A DNA stretch of 46,912 nucleotides from a virus. The notes beneath the pieces are model-generated. The model worked only from the letters and a program-made list of their open reading frames with translations, did no database searches and was not told the DNA's origin. Every line of letters begins with the position of its first letter. The stretch's first letter is position 1. The DNA is taken from the IMG/VR virus record IMGVR_UViG_3300049830_000163, positions 1 through 46,912 of that record; one strand, given 5' to 3'. The position numbers and the translations under genes are program-made. This document shows positions 26,573 through 34,473 of the stretch, piece by piece.

Positions 26573-29551
26573 ATGACGGTTTCTTCGCAGATCACCTCAA
26601 TAACGATCCCTGGGAATGGGGTCCAAACAGCCTTCGCCTACAACTTCGCCATACCCAGCGCGAGCGATGGCTCTGCTCTCGTGAATGTGCTCGTAGTCAA
26701 CGCGGATGGGAGTAACACTACACTTTCTCCAGGGACGTTTACGATCACGGGGCTGAACAATCCCAGTGGGGGCGTGGTGGTTTATCCGCTCTCAGGGGCG
26801 CCGCTGCAAGTCGGGCAGAACTTGGTGATTCAGCGGGGCGTGCCGTACACGCAAAACACCTCGGTAACGAACCAGGCTTTCTATCCGCGGACGCTTGAGC
26901 AAGTGGCGGATTGGCTCACCTATCAAACGCAGCAGTTGGCTGAGGTTGACTCGCGGGCGCTGCAGTTTCTTCCGGGGGATACGGGGCTGGGGTATCTGCC
27001 TCCGGCGAGTTTGCGTAAAGGTTTAGTGCTCGGCTTCGATGCGATAACGGGCGCACCGATTGCGGTCACTGGCGGAAGTGGGGGTGGAGGTTCTTCGGCC
27101 TGGTCCGCGTTGACGGGCGTCCCGCAAGTCATTCAGGCGATGGCGGCACAGACAGCTGCGAATGGGCAGATCATAGAATTCACCGGGCCTACCACAGCCC
27201 ATATGATCTCAACGCCGAGCTTTACACAGAACTTTAACTACAGTGCTTTGTCCGGCGTGCCGGGGCAAGTGGCGGCACTGACGACAGGTGGTGTGGCTTC
27301 GGCCGGGAAAATCTTTGAGTACCTGACCGCGACGACGGGTCACTTCATTGCGACGCCGGGTGGGGGCGGGGGCGGTATCACCGGGCCAGGCTCGAGCACG
27401 AATAACGCGCTGGTTAAGTGGACCTCAGCCGGCGGTGTGTCTGTTGGGGATACGGCGGTTGTACCGAGTGCGAATGGGTATTCGCTGATCAGTGCGGTTA
27501 ACTACGCGGCGATGCGCGGCTTACTTGGAATTGGCAATGTTGGTTTACAAGCTGATTTAAGTACGCTCCTTCTCGCTGGCACGGGCCTGACGGCTGCAAC
27601 TGTGGCCGGTGTCACAACGATTACTTACACGGGCTCTGGAGGAGGAATAACTACTTCCACCTATGTCGGCACTACTACTGGAGCCGATTTCACTGTAGCA
27701 AGCCAAACTATTACTTTCCCCGCAGGAACTAACACTGGCGATTTGGCGGTTATTCTCTGCGGGGGACAAACTAGTCAGCCTATTACCCCCTCGGGTTGGA
27801 CCACTGTATTTTCCGGTGCAGCAGCCTTTGGCTCTTTTGCCCTAATCGCATTTAAAGTCTTAACCAACGCTGATGTTGTCGCGGGTGGCGTAAATGTGAC
27901 AGGCTTTGCAGGTAATAGCAAACAAATCGTTGCTGTCTGGCGCGGACCTACGAATGTTTCAATCGGGGTTAGCAGCGCCGCAGCTTCTCCGAGCACCCTC
28001 AACTTCAACAAAAATGCCGCGAATATTGGAACTGTTTCCTTATACTCGGATCATACAGTAACAACCATAACCGGACGCCCTGGTGCGCCGTTTACTAATC
28101 GGCTCACTGCTACTGGAGCCTTGTGGCAGTTCGCGATGGTGGACGCCCTAGCGCCCGGCTCGCCCTATGTTGATGGGACTAACGAGACCTGGACTTGGAG
28201 CAGTTTCCAGTCTAACGTTTGGATGCTGGAACTTCGTAATGATGGGGTGACTTCGGCGGGCGTTAACTCTGTAAATGCTCGTACTGGCGCTGTCCTATTA
28301 ACTGCCGCTGACGTTGCTACAAACTTCGGTTCTCAAATGAATACCAAGATCGCGGCGGGAACGGGCGTCACCACGTCCTACAACGCCGGGACGGACACGT
28401 TGACGATCAACGCGCCCGGCGGGGGCGCAGGCGTCACGTCCTTCAACGGGCGCACCGGGGGCGTGACGCTTGGCGCTGCGGACCTCACCGGTATGATTAC
28501 AGCGGGCGCGGGGATTAGTGTTAACTACACTGGCGCTACATATCAGATCATCAACACCGGAAGTTCAGGCGGTGTGCCCATTGGCTACAACGGGGCGGCC
28601 GAGAACTCAATCACTCCCGCAAATACCGCGACGACGAACACGACGAACCTGAACAATCTCATCTCGACGATCAACGCGGCGGGAGGCGGGAAGATCTGGT
28701 TCAATGGGCCGGGCCCGTATCAGATTAACGGGACGATCCATTCGCTCTCGAATGTTGATATTGAGATGGTGGACGGCGCGTACTTCAGCTGGCAAGGGGC
28801 CGCGGGCGGAACTTGTTTTGACTCGCCGAGCACGGACGTGCTTTATGCCGCGAAGCATACGATTAACATCAACGAGGGCGGGGCGTTCACCGGGATCGTC
28901 TTTAACTATCATTCGTTTCAAAACGTCGACCTGAACCTTACGGCGCTTGGGACACAAACTGCTGCGGGGACGTTTACGCAGTTATTCGCGGATAGCTCGG
29001 CCGGGCTGAGTCCGTATCCTGGAAACGCGGCGAACCGGAACTCAGCCTTCTCTCGTATCAGCCTTAAGCATCTGGGTACATGCGGATATGGACTGTTGAT
29101 CCAGGGGATTACTTCTGGGTATTCGGGCGCGCCACAAGTCCTGACTGATATCACATTCCATGACTGTCAGTTCGCCAATGTCCTGTTCCGTGGGATTAAG
29201 ATTAACCAGTGGGCGGATACCTTTACCTTCCAGGGGCATACGTATATCGGGCTGAATGGGTTGAACTCGATTGGGGTTGTAATCAATGAAGGGCGAGTGA
29301 ATAACTATTCGGTCTATAATATCACCTTTCAGGACCTAGCAATTGATACCTTCAGCACCGGCCTGAACCGTAACGGCGTAGTCCTCTTCGAGAGCAAAAC
29401 AATCAAAATTGACCAGTACTTCCAAGACCCTACAGCTGAGAACGGCCCGTTCCTCAATACCGCTGGGGCGAGTTATCTCTACAATATTTGTGTCGCGGGC
29501 ACGAATAACATGGTCCAGCATTACTTGGGCTGGTCCTCAACCACTCCTTAG
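26573..29551 (+). CDS. Tail fibre/tailspike with T7-type N-terminal anchor
   Basis: This 992-aa protein has an N-terminal 150-residue domain like T7 gp17 ('YPRTLEQVADWLTYQTQQL', 'PPASLRKGLVLGFDAITGAP') that attaches to the nozzle. A Gly-rich linker follows, then two copies of an 'SALxGVP...ATP' unit, a module at about residues 360-560 coded by AT-richer DNA, two 'VNSVNARTGAVLLTAADV'-type repeats, and a C-terminal right-handed beta-helix region ('IWFNGPGPYQINGTIHSLSN', 'YNITFQDLAIDTFS'). It is the receptor-binding protein and possibly has depolymerase activity. No signal peptide. Confidence 0.87.
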   Translation: MTVSSQITSITIPGNGVQTAFAYNFAIPSASDGSALVNVLVVNADGSNTTLSPGTFTITGLNNPSGGVVVYPLSGAPLQVGQNLVIQRGVPYTQNTSVTNQAFYPRTLEQVADWLTYQTQQLAEVDSRALQFLPGDTGLGYLPPASLRKGLVLGFDAITGAPIAVTGGSGGGGSSAWSALTGVPQVIQAMAAQTAANGQIIEFTGPTTAHMISTPSFTQNFNYSALSGVPGQVAALTTGGVASAGKIFEYLTATTGHFIATPGGGGGGITGPGSSTNNALVKWTSAGGVSVGDTAVVPSANGYSLISAVNYAAMRGLLGIGNVGLQADLSTLLLAGTGLTAATVAGVTTITYTGSGGGITTSTYVGTTTGADFTVASQTITFPAGTNTGDLAVILCGGQTSQPITPSGWTTVFSGAAAFGSFALIAFKVLTNADVVAGGVNVTGFAGNSKQIVAVWRGPTNVSIGVSSAAASPSTLNFNKNAANIGTVSLYSDHTVTTITGRPGAPFTNRLTATGALWQFAMVDALAPGSPYVDGTNETWTWSSFQSNVWMLELRNDGVTSAGVNSVNARTGAVLLTAADVATNFGSQMNTKIAAGTGVTTSYNAGTDTLTINAPGGGAGVTSFNGRTGGVTLGAADLTGMITAGAGISVNYTGATYQIINTGSSGGVPIGYNGAAENSITPANTATTNTTNLNNLISTINAAGGGKIWFNGPGPYQINGTIHSLSNVDIEMVDGAYFSWQGAAGGTCFDSPSTDVLYAAKHTININEGGAFTGIVFNYHSFQNVDLNLTALGTQTAAGTFTQLFADSSAGLSPYPGNAANRNSAFSRISLKHLGTCGYGLLIQGITSGYSGAPQVLTDITFHDCQFANVLFRGIKINQWADTFTFQGHTYIGLNGLNSIGVVINEGRVNNYSVYNITFQDLAIDTFSTGLNRNGVVLFESKTIKIDQYFQDPTAENGPFLNTAGASYLYNICVAGTNNMVQHYLGWSSTTP

Positions 29552-29560
29552 GAGATTAAG

Positions 29561-29740
29561 ATGTTTGACGAGAATATGATTCGGATGGTAGGAACGCAAG
29601 TTCTGACTATCATGCAGCAGCAAGTACAGTTGCAAAATATTTCCGCGCAACTGGAGGAAAGTCAGAAGGCTCGTAGCGCGGCGGAAGACGAAGTGAAGGC
29701 GTTGAAACTGAAGTATGAACCCGAGGTGACCAATGGCTGA
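29561..29740 (+). CDS. Small coiled-coil protein
   Basis: This 59-aa protein follows the fibre gene with GGAG 7-8 nt before its ATG. It is almost entirely one amphipathic helix ('QQQVQLQNISAQLEESQKAR' then 'AEDEVKALKLKYEPE'). It ends inside the holin gene, overlapping by eight bases, so translation is coupled. A fibre chaperone, tail accessory or lysis regulator are all possible. Confidence 0.68.
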   Translation: MFDENMIRMVGTQVLTIMQQQVQLQNISAQLEESQKARSAAEDEVKALKLKYEPEVTNG

Positions 29741-29954
29741 AGAGAATGAGCTGCCAAGCTTTCTAAAGATGGTAGTTGGTGCGGCGGCGCGACATGCGCT
29801 GGCGGCACTCGCGGGTGCCCTCGTTGCGAATGGAGCGGTACAAGGTGATCAAACCACTCAATTCGTTTCGATCGGTTCTGGTATTGTTATATGGCTGGCG
29901 GGGTACGCCTGGTCCGCTGTGCAGAAACACACAATCTCTAACCCTCCGGAATGA
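29733..29954 (+). CDS. Holin (small two-helix membrane protein)
   Basis: This 73-aa protein has two hydrophobic segments: residues about 13-33 ('VVGAAARHALAALAGALVANG') and 44-63 ('VSIGSGIVIWLAGYAWSAVQ'). A short loop with charged and polar residues lies between them, and the tail is hydrophilic. This closely follows the plan of the Pam3-gp28-type putative holins ('GGALVAxG...SxVxK'). It would permeabilise the inner membrane to release the endolysin encoded at 5110. Confidence 0.75.
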   Translation: MAEENELPSFLKMVVGAAARHALAALAGALVANGAVQGDQTTQFVSIGSGIVIWLAGYAWSAVQKHTISNPPE

Positions 29955-29964
29955 AAGAGAAGTC

Positions 29965-30375
29965 ATGAGTGATATTACCGATCTGATCGAAGGCCGTTTT
30001 GGGAAAGACCCGATGGCAGCTGTCGGCGCGTTCATCTCGAAAGAGTGGGCGAACACCCAGCACCTGATTGCTCAGGCGCCGGCGGATTTGCAACCTGCGC
30101 TGAAGATTGTGCAGGAGGATGCAAAGATTGTTTTGGCCGATGCGATTCAGTGGGGCGGGACGGCGCTTAGTGCCTATATCGCTTCGCGGATGGGGCCACT
30201 GCAAAGTGAGCTGGTCCAGCTTCTATCCGGCGCGCTTGCGGGATCGAGTCCAACTTCCGCTGCGGGGCAGACGTTGATCCAGGGAGTCACCGCGCTGATC
30301 AACGGGATCGTGGCGCATGAGATTGGCGCCTTCACTAACGCTCAGCTTCCGGCGCCCGCGCCGCCCTCGACCTAG
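29965..30375 (+). CDS. Hypothetical helical protein in the lysis region
   Basis: This 136-aa, mainly helical protein has mildly hydrophobic helices ('LVQLLSGALAGSS', 'LIQGVTALINGIVAHEIGAF') and a Pro/Ala-rich end. No family was recognised. ATG 29965 lies after a purine-rich stretch (GAGAAG). Its position between holin and a membrane-anchored coiled-coil protein suggests a lysis or tail accessory role, but nothing in the sequence fixes it. Confidence 0.7.
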   Translation: MSDITDLIEGRFGKDPMAAVGAFISKEWANTQHLIAQAPADLQPALKIVQEDAKIVLADAIQWGGTALSAYIASRMGPLQSELVQLLSGALAGSSPTSAAGQTLIQGVTALINGIVAHEIGAFTNAQLPAPAPPST

Positions 30376-30387
30376 GAAGGACGGACG

Positions 30388-30720
30388 ATGCCGTCGAGTC
30401 TAGCTGTACACCGCGAAGAGTTCAATGACGTAGTTGATACTCTGCAGAAACACCTGACAGATTGTGCTGTGGAGAATGGGAAGACTCAGAAGTCTATTAC
30501 TGAGTTGACTCAATCCGTCCATGGTGTCACGGAATTGATTGAGGGGATCAAAAGCCTTTTCTGGAAAGCGTTTCTTGCTATGGTCGGCGCGCTAGTAACG
30601 GTAGGGGTTACAATCCTGGTTCAGAATTGGTCTCTTCGAACCAACGCAGACTCGGTGCATAAAGAACTATCAGACCGACAAGTTGACCGGATTGTTCAGG
30701 AAGTCCGTAAGATTCAGTGA
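30388..30720 (+). CDS. Membrane-anchored coiled-coil protein (XhlA/spanin-like)
   Basis: This 110-aa protein has about 55 residues of coiled coil ('FNDVVDTLQKHLTDCAVENG', 'SITELTQSVHGVTELIEGI'), one membrane span (about residues 58-80, 'AFLAMVGALVTVGVTILVQNW') and a charged 30-residue end. The plan is that of XhlA-type lysis accessory proteins; an inner-membrane spanin subunit is an alternative. AGGAAGGA precedes the ATG. Its stop overlaps the convergent minus-strand gene by seven bases. Confidence 0.65.
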   Translation: MPSSLAVHREEFNDVVDTLQKHLTDCAVENGKTQKSITELTQSVHGVTELIEGIKSLFWKAFLAMVGALVTVGVTILVQNWSLRTNADSVHKELSDRQVDRIVQEVRKIQ

Positions 30721-31928
30721 CGAGAGTTAGGGGCATAGGCGGGCCTCCCACCCGGCCCGCTTATGTCCGCGACTTTCAAGTACCCCGCCTCGATGCAGTG
30801 CTTTAAGATATTAGTGACTGCATAGTGCGGGGCCTTCTCCCCGATGAAATGAATGATGCGGTGCTCCGCAACGGGTTTGCCCTCCCGCGCGTAGAGCTTG
30901 GCAACGAAGTTGTACGTCTCGTTGTACCAGTCCACGTCCCCGATTTTCATTGATCGGAATACATCTGGCATCCGTTCCTCAGTGAGCAAGAACAAATCCA
31001 TCGCGAGTTGGTAGTCCTCCATTCGTATGACCAGTTCGTCAGAACGGGAAGCGCTGAAGACCATCGCCAACTTAAGCAGGTGTACGGGTCGGCGAGGGAG
31101 GTAGTGCTCAAGCTTGGGGTGATCTGGGATCGGCGGACATGAAAGCTGATACCAGCGATTGAAGAGTTCTGAGACATCGGTGGCCAACTGGAACTGACCG
31201 TATAAGCTAGATATATGAGCAAGGTCAATATGCAGAAGATTAGAAAGGTTCTCATCGCTGTCACGCTCCTCGAAGAAGTCGTTGAGTAAGACTCGATCGG
31301 CCGAGAAGACGAGGCAGAGGCGGGAGGCAAAGCCCTCGGACCAGGCGTGATCGGGGAGGTTTTTACCAAGCCACGCGGGCGTCGTACCGGCGATAAGGTT
31401 TAGCTGGGGGGAAGGAAGCTCGATCGAGTCTTTCATATGTCGCTTCTTCTCTTTATAAGGTACGCAATCCCAGAGGTCGTTTAGCGTGGACATGAACTCG
31501 CCGTCGTAGGCTGTGATGAAAGTGCCGAACTCGGTGGCGCCGACGGATAGGGAGTTGAATTTGACATACGGGTTGAGTTCTGTTGGGCGAAGAATACTCC
31601 GTTCGGCCTCGACAAGACTATCGATGAGAGAAGCACGCGAGACGGAACTGGGGGCGACGTGAAGCTCAGGAACGCTGCGCCACATATCGAGGGTTCCGCG
31701 AAGGGCGTCAGTTTTACCAACGCCCGGCGGGCCGACGAGAAGGGCGTAGAGGTTCGGGTACATGATCCGCTTCCCTGCGCGGAGCCAGACCTTACGTTCG
31801 AGCGCGCCCGCGATGGTGATCGCTGCGGCCCACGTGCGGAAGATGAGGGGGGATTGCGTGCCGTCAGTCCACTGGACGAAACTTTCGATCCATTGGGGCA
31901 ACCCTCTTGCTCCGCTTACGCTCGTCAT
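30714..31928 (-). CDS. P-loop replication protein (DUF3987-like)
   Basis: This 404-aa protein has Walker A GPPGVGKT at residues 66-73, preceded by 'SPLIFRTWAAAITIAGALE', an arrangement seen in DUF3987-type primase/helicase-associated ATPases of phages and mobile elements. The C-terminal third is a winged-helix-like region ('EHRIIHFIGEKAPHYAVTNIL'). It directly follows the DNA polymerase gene, overlapping it by 65 nt, so a helicase or loader role at the fork is likely. AAGGA lies 11 nt upstream of the ATG. It ends tail-to-tail with the last late gene. Confidence 0.72.
   Translation of the reverse strand: MTSVSGARGLPQWIESFVQWTDGTQSPLIFRTWAAAITIAGALERKVWLRAGKRIMYPNLYALLVGPPGVGKTDALRGTLDMWRSVPELHVAPSSVSRASLIDSLVEAERSILRPTELNPYVKFNSLSVGATEFGTFITAYDGEFMSTLNDLWDCVPYKEKKRHMKDSIELPSPQLNLIAGTTPAWLGKNLPDHAWSEGFASRLCLVFSADRVLLNDFFEERDSDENLSNLLHIDLAHISSLYGQFQLATDVSELFNRWYQLSCPPIPDHPKLEHYLPRRPVHLLKLAMVFSASRSDELVIRMEDYQLAMDLFLLTEERMPDVFRSMKIGDVDWYNETYNFVAKLYAREGKPVAEHRIIHFIGEKAPHYAVTNILKHCIEAGYLKVADISGPGGRPAYAPNSRH
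30735..30764. terminator. Hairpin at the convergent junction of late and early blocks
   Basis: An 11-bp stem with one G-T pair (ATAGGCGGGCC 30735-30745, GGCCCGCTTAT 30754-30764) and an 8-base loop lies inside the 3' end of the minus-strand gene, 15 bases after the last late stop codon. No T-tract follows, so termination is plausible but not proven. Confidence 0.45.
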
Positions 31929-33447
31929 GACCGCTGTAATCCTTCATCCCATCTGGGTTTTTACCAGAGTTCTTCTTATCGTACTTGCCCCAATTCCAAC
32001 CGACGGCTACATCGTGCGGGACGATGAGAGAGCGGTTGTTCATCAGGGGTAACTCGACCTTGATAGTTTCCAGGATCTGGGGGATGAGTTCGTCTTCGCG
32101 GCGTTCGTCGTACTGGATTAAGATTGCGTCATGAACAGGGATGAGGATTTCGACCGAAGGCAGGCGGGCGCGCCAAAGCTGGAGGAGGCCGGTCTGGTTA
32201 AGGAAGGCCTCGATGTCTTGGGGCTCGTAAGCCGCTGCGGCCTTTACGGTTTCTTCCTCGAAGCGTCGTCCGAAGAAATGTCTACGGCGTCCAGTAGCTG
32301 TAGTAATGAAGCCGTCCTTCGCGAGCTTAGCACGTAGCCACTTGTGCCAGCGTTCAATAGCAGGGAAACCAGAGAAGTAACTGAGCTGAAACTGCTGGAT
32401 GAGGGACATTGGGATGCGAGTTTGCTTAGAAAGTTCTCGAGGGCTTCCCAGGAAATTAGTACCGTGACCGAGTTTCTTTGATCCTTGACGGTAAGAATCC
32501 ACTCGGTAGAACGGGGCGTCCGCAAGCGCGCGGTTATGCTTATACCACTCAGGGTTCGTGAGAGCTTCAATACCTGTACCATGCCAGTCCATATCCTTCC
32601 AAGTGAGCATACAGACGCCGGTGTGTAGATCGCCGGACTCGCAGAAGTCGAGGTAGGTTCCGTCAGAAAAGAGGTTCCAGCAGATGGCACCGACGGCGCG
32701 GGACTGAACCTGGGCGAGGTCTATGTAGGCGAACTTCTTTCCGGGATCAGCTACGAAGATACGTCGAAGTTCTTCAGTGATATTCTGTAGGTTTGTTCCT
32801 GATCCGAAGCTTGAAGAGTAAGATGAAAGGCGTCCGGTGTCTGTTCCAGCAATATTGTAACTGGTCCGCATTCGACCATCGCGGTCAATGCCTGTAGCAA
32901 GGACGCCGAGTTTTTTATTAAAGTCGCGGATGGAGAGAATGTGCTCCACGATGGGCTGTACCAGGAAATGGGTTCGGAGTTTTTCGAGAGTACCCCGGTC
33001 CACAGTAACTGCGCCGCGTTTGCGGATTGGTTTAATGCCACATCTGACATAGAAGAAGTCCTTCAGTCGGTGAGGGGAATTCCAGATATGCTTCTCGACA
33101 AGGGCGCCCCGCTCACGGATAGTCCACGTGACTTCCTCGGGCGAAAGGCCGACGCCTTCGGTAAGGATTTCTCGAAGGCCGGTCTCGACATGGGTGCGTT
33201 GTTCAAGGAGTTCCGCACCCACTTCCGCGATCAGGGATCGATCGACGAGGATGCCTCGGCATTCCATCTCGAGGATGGGGCCTTGGAGGGCGAGGGCGCG
33301 TTGGTAGATTGGGCGGGTGACAGCGTCCAGCTGCGGCTCGATAGCCTCGAGGACTTCGAGAGTTATCATACAGTCAAGGCCGTTGTAGAACCATAGGCCC
33401 TCAGTGAGGGAGGGTGGGGTTCCGAGGGAGGTCTGGAAGACTTTCAT
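31864..33447 (-). CDS. Family A DNA polymerase, polymerase part
   Basis: This 527-aa protein starts at an ATG directly after the TAG of the upstream exonuclease gene and in the same frame. The first 30 residues carry the ExoIII motif (YNGLD, 21-25) of a 3'-5' exonuclease whose ExoI and ExoII lie in the previous frame. Polymerase motif A is DLAQVQSR (243-250), where the usual E is Q. Motif B is RQGSKKLGHG (320-329), with H where Pol I has F/Y. Motif C is VHDA (438-441), not VHDE. The two catalytic aspartates D243 and D440 are present. It is the replicative polymerase. Confidence 0.9.
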   Translation of the reverse strand: MKVFQTSLGTPPSLTEGLWFYNGLDCMITLEVLEAIEPQLDAVTRPIYQRALALQGPILEMECRGILVDRSLIAEVGAELLEQRTHVETGLREILTEGVGLSPEEVTWTIRERGALVEKHIWNSPHRLKDFFYVRCGIKPIRKRGAVTVDRGTLEKLRTHFLVQPIVEHILSIRDFNKKLGVLATGIDRDGRMRTSYNIAGTDTGRLSSYSSSFGSGTNLQNITEELRRIFVADPGKKFAYIDLAQVQSRAVGAICWNLFSDGTYLDFCESGDLHTGVCMLTWKDMDWHGTGIEALTNPEWYKHNRALADAPFYRVDSYRQGSKKLGHGTNFLGSPRELSKQTRIPMSLIQQFQLSYFSGFPAIERWHKWLRAKLAKDGFITTATGRRRHFFGRRFEEETVKAAAAYEPQDIEAFLNQTGLLQLWRARLPSVEILIPVHDAILIQYDERREDELIPQILETIKVELPLMNNRSLIVPHDVAVGWNWGKYDKKNSGKNPDGMKDYSGHDERKRSKRVAPMDRKFRPVD

Positions 33448-33450
33448 CTA
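33448..33450 (-). other. In-frame TAG between exonuclease and polymerase
   Basis: This TAG is followed without a gap by the polymerase ATG in the same frame. Readthrough or suppression would give an 869-aa UDG-Exo-Pol protein (341 + 1 + 527), a normal length for that fusion. Without readthrough, the GGAGGAG just before TAG allows reinitiation. Confidence 0.85.
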
Positions 33451-34473
33451 CTCCTCCTTCTTGATTGAGTGCTCTCCACGCGGGCGCTCGACCTTCCAGG
33501 CAGACTCGTTTGTGTAGACCGAGCCAAGGAAGCCGAGGCCTTTGTCGGACTCGGGCTGGAGCGCGTGGTGGAGAAGCATGGTGTCGTGGGTATAGTTGTG
33601 AACGGGGATACCGTAAGCCATCCAAAGATACTGGATATCGTAAAGGCCGTTCTGACCTAACTTCACGGCGGGGAGGGAAAGGATCTGAGCAACCAAATCC
33701 CAGGCGGTAAGCTCGTCTGCCAGAGTTCGCCAATAGTTAGCCTCGGGCCTGGTTGCGTCAACAAATGGTATAACGAGCGCGCGCTCAATACTGGCGGCAA
33801 AGCCGATGCAGGTGATTTGTCCGCTGGCGGTTTCGATGTCGAAGGATATTCGGGCGGCGCTATCCAGATATTCTCGCTTGAAGGCTCTGACATCTTCAAT
33901 CGTTTCGGCCACTTGAACTATTCGGGCGGGTCGGCGAAGTTCGGGAAACTCTCCTTCTCGTTTGGCTTTGATCCAGTCAAGTACGGTAACGTGACGAAGA
34001 GAGTATTCTCTGGTAACAGCTCGCGGGTGGTATGTCGGGAGACATTTGAGCCCGGGAACTGAAGAACTATGGCAGGCGGTACCTCGGATTTTAGATACTG
34101 CTTGAGTGTCCAGGAGGGCCCAACAAGCAATGGGTCCAAGGAGAAGGGCCACGTTAGGTTCCAACGCGGCAAGCTCTGAATGTAGTCGACGAATTTCTCC
34201 AGCGTGCTCTCGCTTGAGATAAAGCCCAGGAAGGATAGAGCGAAGACCGGGCTCGCGCTCGGGGGATTTGGGAGGGCAGCAAAGAGACTCGAGCCCCGCT
34301 GCGGGCTGTAGTGCGAAGACGGTTGTGATGAAGCATTCGGAACGCTCGATGCCGGCGTCTCGGAGGAGGGCGTCGAACTGGTTTGCAGCTTGCCCGACGA
34401 ACGGACGTTTCCAGAGGGCTTCCTCGGGGCCATAGTAATCTCCTATGATGGCGATTTTAAATTGGTTCGGCAT
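33448..34473 (-). CDS. Uracil-DNA glycosylase-like domain plus 3'-5' exonuclease part
   Basis: This 341-aa protein has an N-terminal family-4-type uracil-DNA glycosylase fold: 'IIGDYYGPEEALWKRPFVGQAA' in the place of the usual GEAPG...GRPFVG motif, and PTYHPRAV at 146-153. Next comes a DnaQ-like exonuclease with ExoI (FDIET, D212/E214) and ExoII (N275-G-L-Y-D279). ExoIII lies only after the stop, in the next gene. The last codons (K-K-E-E, AAGAAGGAGGAG) double as a Shine-Dalgarno for the polymerase ATG. UDG-Exo-Pol fusions are known, for example in SPO1, so this is a naturally fused protein with one in-frame TAG. ATG 34473 has GGAGG upstream. Confidence 0.85.
   Translation of the reverse strand: MPNQFKIAIIGDYYGPEEALWKRPFVGQAANQFDALLRDAGIERSECFITTVFALQPAAGLESLCCPPKSPEREPGLRSILPGLYLKREHAGEIRRLHSELAALEPNVALLLGPIACWALLDTQAVSKIRGTACHSSSVPGLKCLPTYHPRAVTREYSLRHVTVLDWIKAKREGEFPELRRPARIVQVAETIEDVRAFKREYLDSAARISFDIETASGQITCIGFAASIERALVIPFVDATRPEANYWRTLADELTAWDLVAQILSLPAVKLGQNGLYDIQYLWMAYGIPVHNYTHDTMLLHHALQPESDKGLGFLGSVYTNESAWKVERPRGEHSIKKEE

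Noticed and set aside
33448-33450. Genome-wide reassignment of TAG to an amino acid
   Set aside because: Other genes end at TAG with proper following starts or terminators, and no suppressor tRNA was seen in the window.
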